Shown here: positions 1-10,859 of the stretch, piece after piece
Numbering within the stretch: the first letter of the stretch is position 1
Layout of the letters: every line of letters begins with the position of its first letter
Assembly (NCBI RefSeq): GCF_027172205.1
Contig: NC_070614.1
Span: 36,028,001-36,092,000, forward strand
Direction: 5' to 3'
Length of the DNA stretch: 64,000 bases
From: Podarcis raffonei
Taxonomy: Eukaryota > Chordata > Lepidosauria > Squamata > Lacertidae
The notes under the pieces: generated by a model
What the model saw: the letters and a program-made list of their open reading frames with translations, nothing else
Database searches by the model: none
Told to the model about the DNA's origin: nothing
Made by a program: the position numbers and the translations under genes

Positions 1-860
1 ATCAGGGAATCAGGGGTGAGGATCGTGGCCACTACATATATTGGCTGGCTACTCAACCAAGGCAAAATGAACGAGTCCCTAGTGACCACCCTAATCACTC
101 ACGTGAGGAAATAAGTCACACTTGGCTCAGACGGAGTTGCAATTAAGCATACTTAGGATGAGTCTGCAAATCTCGACGTATGATCCTCCCCCTTAACTGC
201 CCCATGACATCTCTCTTCTTCCACACCACACTGGATTTCTCTGTATTTTCAAAGATGCAGAGGATCCTCTTCTTCCCTCCCACCCCCCTTTCAAATGAAC
301 TTTGTGTGTAGTGACAGTCACAAGGCTTGACTCTGCTCTTTCATCAGCACCATTGAGTCAGCAAAACCCGGGGTTGTAAAGTGTCAAGAAGGCTGGATAA
401 ATGGGGAAATTAACAAGGCCTACGTGAGGCCCAGCCCTGACGGGATCATGTTTCCACTCAGCCGATAAAACTGGCTCAAACTGGATTAGCTGGCGTCAAC
501 ATGCCCATGGCAAACCGCACTCTCCACCTCGATCTGTGCCCCTCATTAAAACTCAGGTATCAACCTGTTTCTCATCAGCAGACCAGCAGCCTAGTCTTTA
601 TTTTCAAATTCTAGGTTCTGTGAGGCGAGTGCAGAAGCAGAGGTCAAGGAATACCGGGGCCTTGTTTCTCTCTCTCTTTTTCTAATGCTTTTTCCAAACT
701 GATAAGTCAGCAAAGCCTGTAACGGAGGCCCTGAGGCATGAAAGTTATTAATTGCTAATTAAAAGCCACTAACGGCACCCACGGCTTGCTGACTTGGGCC
801 TTTTCTATCTTGTGGCCAGGACTATATCGCCTTAATTGGACTCATTAACAGATGACATCT
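1..860. other. Unique non-coding DNA, candidate regulatory region
   Basis: No exon, repeat tail or terminal inverted repeat is evident. The block contains three AGTCAGCAAR motifs: TGAGTCAGCAAAA at 354, TAAGTCAGCAAAG at 704, and the reverse form CTTGCTGACTT at 785-795. It also has an AT-rich homeodomain-like dyad, TTAATTGCTAATTAA, at 748-762. Such spacing is compatible with an enhancer bound by Maf/bZIP and homeodomain factors, but this is inference from motifs only. Confidence 0.3.
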
Positions 861-1029
861 TTGGGGTTACAACCCGTAATCTCTCAGGATAAATGTTATT
901 TTGCTGAGCATGGCAGGAAAAAAACCAACCCCAATGCTAGCTATAGTTCATATGGAGGAAGGTGCCTGGCATTTCAGGAGGCTGACGAAGGTGTTAATCT
1001 GTGCTCCGCAAGTGGATTTGCTGGCAGGG

Positions 1030-1233
1030 CAATCTGTAGCTCAGAGAGTGTTGGTCTACGACTTGGAGGGAACCAAGGTTCGAATCCCCACTCAGCCATG
1101 AAACTCAATGGATGAGCTTGGGCCCGTCACCATCTCTTAACCTAATTTACCCCTCATAGGGTCATTGTGAGGATGAAATGGGGAGGAGAAGAACCATGTT
1201 CACCACCTTGAGATCAGGGGAAGATAAAGGCGG
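1030..1233 (+). repeat. tRNA-derived SINE (5' part)
   Basis: A pol III A-box-like stretch (TGTAGCTCAGAGAGT, from about 1035) is followed by a near-perfect B box, GGTTCGAATCC, at 1077-1087. The body resembles the SINE at 4905-5150. Its distal end abuts a TA-target element. This is a retrotransposed SINE head, not a functional tRNA gene: no acceptor stem can be formed. Confidence 0.6.
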
Positions 1234-1235
1234 TA

Positions 1236-1461
1236 CAGTGGTACCTCGGGTTACAGACGCTTCAGGTTACAGACTCCGCTAACCCAGAAATAGTACCTCG
1301 GGTTAAGAACTTTACTTCAGGATGAGAACAGAAATCCCATGCCGGTGGTGCGGCAGCAGTGGGAGGCCCCATTAGCTAAAGTGGTACCTCAGGATACGAA
1401 CAGTTTCAGGTTAAGAACAGACCTCAAGAACGAATTAAGTTCTTAACCCAAGGTACCACTG
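1236..1461 (+). mobile_element. TA-target MITE, GGGTTA subfamily, copy 1
   Basis: A short inverted-repeat element of 226 bp beginning CAGTGGTACCTCGGGTTA and ending AAGGTACCACTG. TA dinucleotides flank it at 1234-1235 and 1462-1463. The motif TACCTCGGGTTA recurs inside, giving subterminal repeats. There is no coding capacity. TA duplication and CAG...CTG ends fit a Tc1/mariner-superfamily (pogo/Tigger-like) non-autonomous element; that assignment is inference. Confidence 0.85.
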
Positions 1462-1582
1462 TATAGAAATGTAATAAATGAATGAATGAAAATCCTTTCC
1501 TTCTGCAGGACACTTGAAACGTTCCTCTTAACACCTGTGTGCATGTGTGACAGACAGCTGTTAGCCCGCTAATGACAATATA

Positions 1583-1824
1583 CCGTGGTACCTCGGGTTA
1601 AGTACTTAATTCGTTCCGGAGGTCCGTACTTAACCTGAAACTGTTCTTAACCTGAAGCACCACTGTAGCTAATGGGGCCTCCTGCTGCCGCTGTGCCGCT
1701 GGAGCACAATTTCTGTTCTCATCCTGAAGCAAAGCTCTTAACCTGAAGCACTATTTCTGGGTTAGCGGAGTCTGTAACCTGAAGCGTATGTAACATGAAG
1801 TGTATGTAACCCGAGGTACCACTG
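1583..1824 (-). mobile_element. TA-target MITE, GGGTTA subfamily, copy 2
   Basis: Second copy, inverted relative to copy 1 and only about 120 bp away, so the two could pair with each other. Begins CCGTGGTACC (one change in the CAG end) and ends GGTACCACTG, with TA at 1581-1582 and 1825-1826. The outer arm carries an extra partial duplication of the CTGAAGCGTATGTAACNTGAAG unit. Confidence 0.85.
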
Positions 1825-1826
1825 TA

Positions 1827-2361
1827 TATAGAACACCAGTCAAAAAGCCAGACCCCTTTCACCCAGCCTCCATGTACTGACAGGAAGACTTCTTGCCACA
1901 AGCAACAACAGCCTCTTCCTTGCATGTATCTCAACAAATCATCTTCAGAAATCCAGATCTGGGGCTTCTGTTTAATGTTCTGTCATGTTTAAATTACATT
2001 AATATATGTTAAGCTACCGATCACAGTCTGCCATCTGAGAACTTGTCAAGTTACAGTATTACAGTTAAGCAGGTTGAATGTGCCTAGCGGTAGTCACAAC
2101 CAGCTATCTCAGATTCATGGGTTAGGAGAAAGAGCTCTATGGAGAGAGGATGCTTGACTTCCAGACAGGGCTGAGTCCTTAGTGCCTGAGCATTGCCAAA
2201 GGGCTCGTTGGCACACCTGAGTTTTCCAGTTTGAACCTTACGACAGCCCTGTGAGGAAGGCTAGGCTGAGGGACAGCAAGGGACCCAGTATCCTCATGGC
2301 TGAACGGACATTTGAGGTTCTACTGCCACAATAAGAGTCCAGTACTCTAAACTGTACACTA
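1827..2361. other. Non-coding, degraded SINE fragment
   Basis: No exon found. Positions 2225-2330 resemble the inner part of the reptile tRNA-SINE (the 'gccctgtgaggaaggctaggctgag' type segment). The rest is unremarkable. Confidence 0.4.
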
Positions 2362-2363
2362 TA

Positions 2364-2605
2364 CAGTGGTATCTCGGGTTGCATATGCTTCAGGTTACAT
2401 ACGCTTTAGGTTACAGACTCTGCTAACCCAGAAATATTACCTCGGGTTAAGAACTTTCCTTCAGGATGAGAACAGAAATTGTTCTCCGGCAGCGCAGCGG
2501 CAGCAGGAGGCCCCATTAGCTAAAGTGGTGCTTCAAGTTAAGAACAGTTTCAGGTTAAGAATGGACCTCTGGAACGAATTAAGTACTTAACCAGAGGTAG
2601 TACTG
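2364..2605 (+). mobile_element. TA-target MITE, GGGTTA subfamily, copy 3
   Basis: 242 bp, starts CAGTGGTATCTCGGGTT and ends GTAGTACTG, with TA at 2362-2363 and 2606-2607. Same orientation as copy 1, and more diverged at both ends. Confidence 0.8.
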
Positions 2606-3224
2606 TACTGGAGAGAGAGAGAATAAAAGTTTCATTTTTTTTACTTTCGGATTATTTTGGTCAGGGAAAAACCCTCCCAAACAAATTCAATTCCTTCCCA
2701 CACTTCCCAAACCATAGGAGCCAAGCACAATTTATGATAGTAGCAATGGTGTTTCGCAGGCTCTTTCCTTCTCACTTCTAGTTGAAACAGGTTCCAGTTT
2801 AGTATTGTGTTCTGCAAGAGAAGAGCAAGCACTGAGTCATTCTAGTGTCAGCTCACTCACAAAGATATTATATCAGCAGTAGTAGCCATGTGTTCTCTAA
2901 ATGTTATTTTGTAAACTTTGCAAACTGATGTTTAAAGTATCTCCCAAGCGACTGGGCGGGGGGGGGGGGAGAGAGAGAGACTCGTCTCTTCCTATCGAAG
3001 AAGTACCCCCAATCTCAGGGTATTGTGACTATGTTGTCACTTTAACCTTGTTTATTTATATTTAATTTTATTTCATAAAATCTATACACCACTTGACTGT
3101 TTAAAACAACAACCACTTCAAAGAGACCTGCGGTTATAGGGCTGTATACAAATTTAAAATATATGTACAAATAAAAAAGACAATTGAAATATCCTTAAAA
3201 AAGTTAAAAGCAACTATTTAAAAG

Positions 3225-3268
<44 letters not shown>

Positions 3269-4150
3269 GAAATAAACTATAAGCTAAAAACCAGATTAAA
3301 ACACTTGTCAATGATATACCTATCCAAAGTGTGTTTACTGAATTCAGACACCACACAGTATTAAACTGGCTTATCAAGTAAGGGTTTATACAACTCTCTG
3401 GCATGACTCTTGATGCAGGCCAGCAGCAGGGTCCACTCTTGTCCAATGCCGATTTGCCATTAATAGGCGGCCACACAGTTAATTCACATGAACATAATGC
3501 TGGCCATAAACCACAGTCACATTGGTTGCTCTGCCAACTTCGGCCTCTGACCCTGCCCGTCACTGGCAAGTGGCCCTCAGAAGCTTGCCCAGAAGGAATG
3601 TGGCCCTTATGTCTCCCATTCTTGGTTTACACTGAACATCCCAGTCTGGGCTATTATTCTCCTCACCACTTCTCATGTGAGTTAACAGACCACAACCCCT
3701 GACTTCGCATTATGGCTGAATCAGGAACTGTGGCATTTCAAGCCTTAAAACGACTTACACAGGGCTCTGTCCACTGCTAGTCAGATTCAGAGTAGGCCCA
3801 TTGAAATTAATGGGCATGACTTATGGAGGCCTGTTAAGTTCAATGAGTTTACAGCCCACCCCAAAGTTTGTTCTTTGCTTATTGTTTGTGGTATGCTATG
3901 GCAAAATAAACCACAATCCCTACTTTGGACATAATGGTATGTCAGGGATCATGGCTTAACTACGGTTTACTTAACAATGATTTAACCTGGTTTTCTGTGA
4001 CGTGTGATGAAGCCCTCTGTTACTTGCATAATTTACTTTTTTGCTTCTAGGAGCAAAGTATGTATGAAGACTACAAACTAATCATGGAATAACTTATGTC
4101 GTGGCAGCCATTCAGCTTCTGATGTTTTCCTCAAGTACTTCTCATAGTCT
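2606..4150. other. Non-coding, old repeat remnants
   Basis: No exon. A G-run then GA-run lies at 2957-2980. 3040-3200 resembles the AT-rich 3' tail of a CR1-type LINE in minus orientation. 3785-3860 carries the common reptile segment 'cccattgaaattaatggg'. 3880-4010 looks like a decayed hAT-type palindromic element. Confidence 0.35.
3227..3269. repeat. (TAA)n microsatellite
   Basis: About 14 uninterrupted TAA/ATA units. Translation on the minus strand yields only a poly-leucine artefact. Confidence 0.95.
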
Positions 4151-4703
4151 TAGTTACAGATAGGTAGCCGTGTTGGTCTGCCATAGTCAAAACAAAAATT
4201 TTTTTTCCTTCCAGTAGCACCTTATAGTCTTGTCAAACCTATACTGTATTCAGTCTTAAGAACTAAAAACTTGCCCTTTCGATGGTTCTGAACCTCGTGT
4301 TTGTGTGCTCCATTTGCCTTCAGAGATGCAAACTGCCCATGGAACAGTTTTGAAACAAGTAAACATATTGGAAAAGATTTTAAGCATCTGAAAGGTAGGC
4401 CGGAATTGGCCTGGGTTTGACAACTGTGGCATACCTGCCCCCTGCTAGAACTCTTTGTAAAGTACCTACGAGTAATAATGGTTTTTAAGTTAGCCCAAGA
4501 GGCACCACAGCAGCAATTCAACAGAACAAGTAAACCCCAAAGAGAAATGTGATTCAGGGCCAGCTTAAAAATAGGTTCACTCAATAGAAATGAAGGATAC
4601 TGTTTTCTTTTGTTCATATACTTGTACTGAGTCACACCATTGGTGCATCTGGGCCAATATTGTTTACTATGGCTGGCAGCTCTCTAGCACTAGATGCTCC
4701 AGA

Positions 4704-4850
4704 ATCTCAAGCAGGAACCTATGGCCTCCGCATGTAGTTCAACTACATCTCCCATCATCCCTGGCCGTTGGTCTTGCTGGCTGTGGCAGATGGGAGTTGC
4801 AGTCAAAAACATCCAATGGGCCACAGGTTCCCTATCCCTGCCGTAATGTC
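4704..4850. mobile_element. Palindromic hAT-type MITE
   Basis: Self-complementary arms, GGAACCTATGGCCTCC...ATGTAGTTCAACTACATCTC and GGGAGTTGCAGTC...GGGCCACAGGTTCCC, around a central GC-rich loop. It is one of several related 'actacaactcccatcat' elements in the window. Confidence 0.6.
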
Positions 4851-4904
4851 TAACTGGAGACAGTGAGAATTTTGAACCTGGAATAATATACCTGCAAAGA
4901 ATGT

Positions 4905-5150
4905 GCTGTGGTGTAGTGGTTAAGAGCAGTGGACTCGTAATCTGGTGAACCAGGTTCGCTTCCCCACTCCTCCACATGCAGCTGCTGGGTGACCTTGGGC
5001 TAGTCACACTTCTCTGAAGTCTCTCAGCCTCATTCACCTCACAGAGTGTTTGTTGTGGGGGAGGAAGGGAAAGGAGAATGTAAGCCGCTTTGAGACTCCT
5101 TAGGGGAGTGATAAAGCGGGATATCAAATCCAAACTCTTCTTCTTCTGAT
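4905..5150 (+). repeat. tRNA-derived SINE, near full length
   Basis: A-box-like TGGTGTAGTGGTTAAGAG, B-box-like GGTTCGCTTCC, then a unique body and a LINE-type tail (AAAGCGGGATATCAAATCC) ending in a CTT/TTC microsatellite. It is the most complete copy of this SINE family here. Shorter relatives occur at 1030-1233 and 50090-50400. Confidence 0.75.
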
Positions 5151-5159
5151 GTCTTCTTC

Positions 5160-5420
5160 TGAGAACGGAAGAGTCCTTCCACTCCTTGACTATAGCTCCA
5201 AATAACGTCCCCGCCCTATAGATTCCTGCCCATATATGTCACTGATCCAGCCTCCTGGCTGCTGGATCCGGGCAGCCAATTGGTTCCTTAAGAAGGCCAT
5301 GGCCCAGTCCACCAGTGTGTCAAACCAACTGGAACTGGACTAGAGTTGAGGAAATAAAGGAATGCTGCCACTCATTCAGTAGAGAGAAGCCAGACTTAAC
5401 AGTAGTATAATACCTTTATT
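5160..5420. other. Non-coding stretch
   Basis: No ORF of interest, no recognised repeat ends. Nothing further seen. Confidence 0.3.
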
Positions 5421-5848
5421 GTTGTTGGCATCCATCTGTCTCGAGAGACAATGGCGTGTGCCTCTGGGGGTGAAGTCAAAACTCTGCACTAGCAGCAGTG
5501 ACCTCCCTGGGGTGCAAGCCTGGGTGGTATGTATGGAGGTCCAATGACAAGACTCTTGGACTCGCTGATGTGGCCCCAAAGGAAAGCAGAACAATACGTT
5601 TGGCTGCAGGAGTTGCCAGAAGGAGGCATACAAAGCATAATCTAACCATTTTAGGGACTCCACTCCAGATTTGTGTAGGGTTTACTCCTTAGCTTTTTCT
5701 TCTCCCAAAGATGTCCCACAAGGCAGCAGAGGCTTAGGACTGGAGTGTTCCTTCTTCTAGATGGGCTGCCTTCCCAGGTTGACATGCCTTATCTGCCCCT
5801 CACCTCCACAGCATGTGTAGAAACCATCTTCTTGACCATTGGAACTCA
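5421..5848 (+). repeat. Unclassified interspersed repeat, copy A
   Basis: Closely matches 44802-45262 along its whole length: both start with 'catctgtctcgagagacaatgg'-type sequence and end near 'cttcttgaccattggaa'. A third, shorter piece lies inverted at 51921-52020. No inverted ends, tRNA head or poly-A tail are visible, so the class is undetermined. Confidence 0.65.
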
Positions 5849-6162
5849 CTATTGTCTGCTGAATCCACTGGAGCCAGTCTTTTCATGCAAGGGAAGTCCC
5901 TAACTCATTGAGGGTTTGAGACCCATTGGCTACCTTCACCTCATTTAGCTGGTCAGTCAAAGCCGTTCCCAGGGTGTGGCCACTGAGCCATGCTGACAGC
6001 TTCTAGGAGCCACAGGTGAGAGCTGAGTGCAGAGTGGGGACTAAAGGTGAACAAAGTACCCCAGAAGCAGCAGCATATGTCCCTCACCAGAGGTACTATA
6101 ACTCTCCTAACACTCCTAACACTTTATGAGTAACAAAAAATACAGAGTAATGAATAACCTTT

Positions 6163-7243
6163 AGAGTTCACCAGGTGGAAAAATCAAAATTGGAAACAGA
6201 ACTGTTAGATCCCAAAACTAAGATATTATCAATAATGTATAACTTGCTGTTGAAATGGAATACTCAGGATGAAACGGTAAAATCTGCTATGATAAAATGG
6301 GCACAAGATGTTGGCCATAACATTATGTTTGCTGACTGGGAACAGTTGTGGACCACAGGTATGAAATTTATGGCATGTAATGCCTTAAGAGAGAATATTA
6401 TGAAAATGATATACAGGTGGTACATGACACCAGTCAAGCTTGCAAAAATCTATCATTTGCCCGATAATAAATGTTGGAAATGTAAAGAAAATGAAGGTAC
6501 ATTCTTTCACCTTTGGTGGACGTGCCCAAGGATTAAGGCTTACTGGGAGATGATTTATAATGAAATGAAAAAAGGATTTAAATATACCTTCCTGAAGAAA
6601 CCAGAGGCCTTTCTCCTGGGCATGGTCGGCCAATTGGTGTTAAAGAAGGATAGAACTTTGTTTATGTATGCTACAACGGCAGCAAGAATACTCATTGCAA
6701 AGTATTGGAAGACACAAGATCTACCCACCCTGGAAGAATGGCAGATGAAGGTGATGGACTATATGGAACTGGCGGAAATGACTGGCAGAATCCGAGACCA
6801 GGGAGAAGAGCCGGTGGAAGAAGATTGGAAGAAATTTAAAGACTATTTACAGAAACATTGTAAAATTAATGAATGTTAAAATGATGTTGGAATGAAATTA
6901 AGTGGTTTTAGCAGCAATGTTATAAAGGAGTATGTAAAAATGGATTGTTAACAGGTGAAAATGTAAAGCTATAATATATTAAGATAAAGAATTAAGATAA
7001 AAACAAAGAGGGAAAGGATTTGCTGAATTAACCATAACTGGAATACAAAAAAGGGAGGTGTGAGGAGGTCAGGGAAATAAGTAAATGAAAGGCAAGACAT
7101 GGAAAGATGGATTTATTTTTAATTGTTTCTATTTTTTCTGTATTTTGTATTTTCTGCTTCTTTTTTCTATTTCTTTTTTACTTTTGTAACTCTTTCTGAA
7201 ATTCTAATAAATATCATTAAAAAAAAAAAAAAGAGTTCACCAG
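6163..7243 (+). mobile_element. 5'-truncated L1 LINE (ORF2 C-terminus and 3' UTR)
   Basis: A reading frame at 6175-6879 gives 234 residues with the zinc-knuckle-like CWKCKENEGTFFHLWWTC pattern typical of the ORF2p C-terminal region, followed by a 3' UTR, an AATAAA and a poly-A run (about 7220-7231). A 12-bp target duplication, AGAGTTCACCAG, lies at 6163-6174 and 7232-7243. The reverse transcriptase and endonuclease regions are missing through 5' truncation. The open frame and intact duplication suggest a fairly young insertion. Confidence 0.92.
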
Positions 7244-7369
7244 AACTCTTCTTCAGGCAAGATCTTCATTTTTCCCGCCAAAAATGGGTAAGGGTGTGAA
7301 GGAAAGAGAGAATAGGAGAGAGAGAGAGAATAAAAGTTGGCAGCTTGTGACAGTCTTAAGGATATCACC

Positions 7370-7625
7370 CTAGATTCCCTCACTAGGGAGTAAGCGCCAT
7401 TGAATTTAGTGGGACTTAATTCAGAGTAAGCATCGTTAGGCGTGTGCTGGAGGAAGTGGTTTGCCAGCCTGAGTTCAGTGGGACTAACTCCAAAATGAGT
7501 GAGAACAGTATTCCATATGGTATTTGGTAAATCCTAGTGTTCAATGGAGTTTACTCCCAGGTAAGTAAGCACAGGAGTGCAGTCTGTGTTTTCCTCGCAA
7601 CAACCTTGTGAGGTAGGCAAGACCG
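7370..7625. repeat. Reptile 'gggacttactcc' repeat remnants
   Basis: Several overlapping copies of 'ttgaatttagtgggacttaattcagagtaag'-like sequence. Similar fragments occur at 3785-3860, 41400-41470 and 63815-63895. The family is not named. Confidence 0.45.
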
Positions 7626-7823
7626 AAAGAGTGACTGCCCCAAGTTGCCCCCAAGGGACTATTATGGCTGACAGATAGGGATGCAGCTGTTGGCACGTTC
7701 CTTGGTCAAAATGGACCTAAAATGTGTCCTCCGCGTTGTTAATTTGCCTCTAGAAATTGTTAGGTTACTGGAATGAGAAGGCACAGCTGTGTTGCAAAAG
7801 CCACCTGATAATCCGGATGACTT

Positions 7824-8030
7824 TTAAGCACCCACCCACAGCCTCTTCAGGGATGGCACTGCAGACACCCCTGCTTTGAAGATCCTTCCTTTGCTTCCCT
7901 GGGCGATGACTCTGTATAAAGAGTAGAAGATGACAAGGATCCAGCCCCAGTTGATCCCCATAGCAAACAGGTGCTCAGACACCTCAGCCAGGAGTTTCAG
8001 TGGGTTGTGACCTGCCACGGGTTCTGTCAT
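7824..8030 (-). CDS. Unassigned small membrane-protein ORF or terminal exon
   Basis: A 68-codon minus-strand frame starts at an ATG directly after a good acceptor-like sequence (CACACTCCTTTCAG), so it could be a complete short protein or a last exon. It has one hydrophobic segment, INWGWILVIFYSLYRVI (about residues 27-43), a basic stretch QGSKGRIFK, and ends LKRLWVGA. I do not recognise the protein. The WGWI...VIFY core followed by a short tail ending in LW-G is loosely reminiscent of the mitochondrial TOM7 family, but the match is too weak to name. It lies 6 kb downstream of BAX on the same strand. It could also be a chance ORF. No partner exon was found between 8040 and 14170. Confidence 0.3.
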   Translation of the reverse strand: MTEPVAGHNPLKLLAEVSEHLFAMGINWGWILVIFYSLYRVIAQGSKGRIFKAGVSAVPSLKRLWVGA

Positions 8031-8039
8031 GCTGAAAGG

Positions 8040-8760
8040 AGTGTGGAGTCAACAAGCTTAGTGAGGGGCCCAAGACTGAGGTGGGGGAAACCTCAGGCCC
8101 AGGGTCCAAATGTGGCCCTCCCGGACTTTCTGTCCGGCCCTCGGTACTCTCCCCGGGCCATGCCTGCTCCCCTTCGCATCCTACTTTGCCTGGGTGGAAA
8201 GTGTCCTTGAACTGCAAACATGCCTCTGGAAAGGGATACATATAGAAGTCTCTGATTTTTGCATGCACTGGGCTGCTGCCTTCCTTAAAGCAATAAGAGT
8301 AGCATCTGTTGCTCCACCCAGTACTGGACCCCCACCCCAAGTAGGCTGCGAACAAGGAACGGAGGCTGTTGGGGCAAAGAGTTACCCCGTCCCTGAATTA
8401 GCAGAGCTTAGGATTTGTGTCTCCGTCTGTCCCCTTTTGCCACTAACAGCCTCAATATGGTTTAAAATCAAAACACAACATCGAAACAATAAAGCGATAG
8501 AGGTAAATGCAGCAAAGCCAGTAGCTATATATAAAACCATGAAAGGGCTCAACATATCCCTATAAGCAGAAGAGGGCAGGTCAGAATAAAATACCTGGAG
8601 AGGATTTGCTTGACAACTGGAGGGTGAGAAAAGAGAGAAAAATGAATGACTCTGGGTGCTATCATGGAAAGTGTCCTTTCCCTAGCGGCCACCTGCTGAG
8701 AGGGAAGGAGGGAGACCCCTGGTGGTCAGGCTGCATTCTTGCATGGTCCATTGTTTAATA
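8040..8760. other. Non-coding stretch
   Basis: No splice-bounded exon, repeat end or regulatory cluster is recognisable. Confidence 0.3.
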
Positions 8761-8975
8761 CAGGGGTACCTCGGGTTACAGACGCTTCAGGTTACAGACT
8801 CCGCTAACCCAGAAATAGTACCTCGGGTTAAGAACTTTGCTTCAGGATGAGAACAGAAATTGCGCTGTGGCAGAGGGAGGCCCCATTAGCTAAAGTGGTA
8901 CCTCAGGTTAAGAACAGTTTCAGGTTAAGAACGGACCTCCAGAACGAATTAAGTTCTTAACCTGAGGTACCACTG
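8761..8975 (+). mobile_element. TA-target MITE, GGGTTA subfamily, copy 4
   Basis: 215 bp, begins CAGGGGTACCTCGGGTTA and ends GAGGTACCACTG. The left TA is at 8759-8760. The right TA (8976-8977) is immediately followed by a different TA-target element. Confidence 0.85.
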
Positions 8976-8977
8976 TA

Positions 8978-9505
8978 CCATATTGGCTCGAATATAAGCT
9001 GTACTCCCTCCCCGCCCCCCAATTCTGATTGTGAAAAGTTAAAAGTGCGGCTTATATTTGTGACCTTACCAAAATTGGCTTGGAGTGGGCTTATCGCAGG
9101 ATGTTGCCTGGTTTCAGCTGGGCCGGCTCCGAAAATGGCGGCGGGGTGAGGGGATCCCTGAGAGGGAGCCAGAAGGCGGCGAGGAAGGGAGGAGCGTGGG
9201 TGAGAGAGCAAGAAGGTATGCTAGGAGGAGTAACAGGAGATGCAGCCGGTGTGCTGGGACTAGTACTATCCCGAGGTGCTGCCTGGCTTTAGCCTGCCGA
9301 GGGGCGCATGAGTCCCACCAGCCGCCGCCTCTCTCGTCCCATTGAGGGGCCATGGTGGTGCTGACCTCTGGAAGCACTGCTGCTGGAGTTAAGGCGCTGC
9401 CTCCTTGGCCCCCGCTCCTCCTCAGGTATTGTCTTTTTTTCTTTCCCTTTTAATTTTACAGGTGTGGTTTATATTCAGGTGCGGCTTATATTTGGGCCAA
9501 TACGG
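8978..9505. mobile_element. TA-target inverted-repeat element, CCRTATTGG type
   Basis: Ends are inverted repeats: CCATATTGGCTCGAATATAAGC on the left, and the complement of GCTTATATTTGGGCCAATACGG on the right. TA flanks at 8976-8977 and 9506-9507. The AATATAAGC motif repeats internally near both ends. The 300-bp centre is GC-rich with no convincing coding content. Non-autonomous; superfamily uncertain. Confidence 0.75.
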
Positions 9506-10538
9506 TAATATCTCTGTAGTCCTCAAACCAAACTTGGGTTTTCCATTTACCAAGCAAGCACGCACACTCAGGATCTAACACAGATAAAGCATAACTAATC
9601 TGGGTTAAGTGGAACCGAGTATTATGTATTCTTTATGTAAGAACACATGCAAGGGTTTGCTAGATCAGATCAAGGCCTAGCAGCCTTTGGCAATAATCCC
9701 AGAAATCAGCAGGGACCTTGGTGGTCCATCATATATTAGTCAGTTGGCAGGTTGTACTCATACAGTTTGCTTGTCATTTCCTCCCTCAGACCCTTCCCCC
9801 CCTTTATGAATAACTCCCAAGACTTGCAATTTAATTTTAAAAAATCTTTTAATTCATTGCCACACACCAACAAAAAACTGTAACTTCACAGTTAACAGAT
9901 CAGAAAAGATGTATCAAACTTTTTTTCCTTAAAAAAAATTATAAAATGGGTAATTTGATTTATTTTAAAAAAGTACAGAAACTATTGCGTCGGTAAGGGG
10001 TCAATTGCATAGAGACATGTGAATCAACTTCAACTGTTAAGACAGCTGCCGCCACCCTTCAAGTTACAGTACAAGGCTGGCTTCATGGCAGCCAGATGAG
10101 ATTGCTGTTGGCTGTACCCTCCATTGGGGCCTATTACCCCCTGCTATGCTCCAGGGCTGTGGATCTCTTGCAGGGTATGCCAAAACACAGAAATACACAC
10201 TGTTAAATGTTTATTTCCCAATGAAATAACACGGCACTCTGCAGAGACAGAGGGGGCAAACCTACTGACAAATTCTGAGGCCTCGCTAAGGGACTTGTGT
10301 CTCCCCTGTCTCAATGACATTTTCACTTCACCCCCCGCACCCTGAAACAAAAGCAGCCATTGCTGAAGGCCTCAGGTCAGCCTGAAGCAGATTTTGTAGG
10401 AGGGTGGAGTAGGAGAAGGCTGACCCACTGCTGCTTGCTGGCCTTGACGCTTTAAGGACTTCTGCCAACAGCTCACCTCCATTTCAGAAGCAGGTCACGG
10501 CTCAGCAGGAGAGACTGATTTACGCCACATTTGCAACA
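9506..10538. other. BAX 3' flank with candidate polyadenylation signal
   Basis: No exon. On the minus strand an AATAAA (plus-strand 10210-10215) is followed by GT-rich sequence, a plausible poly-A signal for a long BAX 3' UTR or for an unknown minus-strand transcript. Another AATAAA at 9959-9964 lacks a GT-rich element. Confidence 0.3.
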
Positions 10539-10539
10539 T

Positions 10540-10858
10540 ACACTTAAAGCAATGCTATGCCACTTTTAACACACATGGCTTCCCCTAAAAAATCCTAGGA
10601 ACTGTAGCTAGTTAAAAGCACCGAGAGCTGTTTGGAGATGTGTTTTCCCCCTCACAGAGCTGCAATTCCCAGAGTTCCCTGGGAAGAAATATTGTTAAAC
10701 CACTCTGGAAACCACTCTGGGAGGGGAATAGGTTTCCTAGCAACTCTTTAACTCTCAGCACTCTTAACAAACTACAGCTCCCAGGATTCTCTGGAGGAAG
10801 CCATGGCTGTTCTAACATGATTTAAGAGAGCTTGAAATGTATAGTGTGGGCCTGGTCC
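10540..10858. mobile_element. Palindromic MITE, 'TTAAAGC...ATGGCTTCC' family, copy 1
   Basis: About 320 bp of imperfect palindrome. The arms contain CCATGGCTTCCCC / GGAAGCCATGG and CCCAGAGTTCCCTGGG-type segments. Closely related full copies are at 42530-42870 and 63131-63432, and fragments at 18095-18200, 43740-43930, 47425-47500, 59930-60090 and 61840-62000. No coding capacity. Confidence 0.65.
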
Positions 10859-10859
10859 C

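Noticed and set aside
3204-3569. Minus ORF with a poly-leucine end
   Set aside because: Product of the (TAA)n microsatellite.
6175-6879. 234-codon ORF as a host gene
   Set aside because: L1 ORF2 C-terminus with poly-A tail and target duplication.
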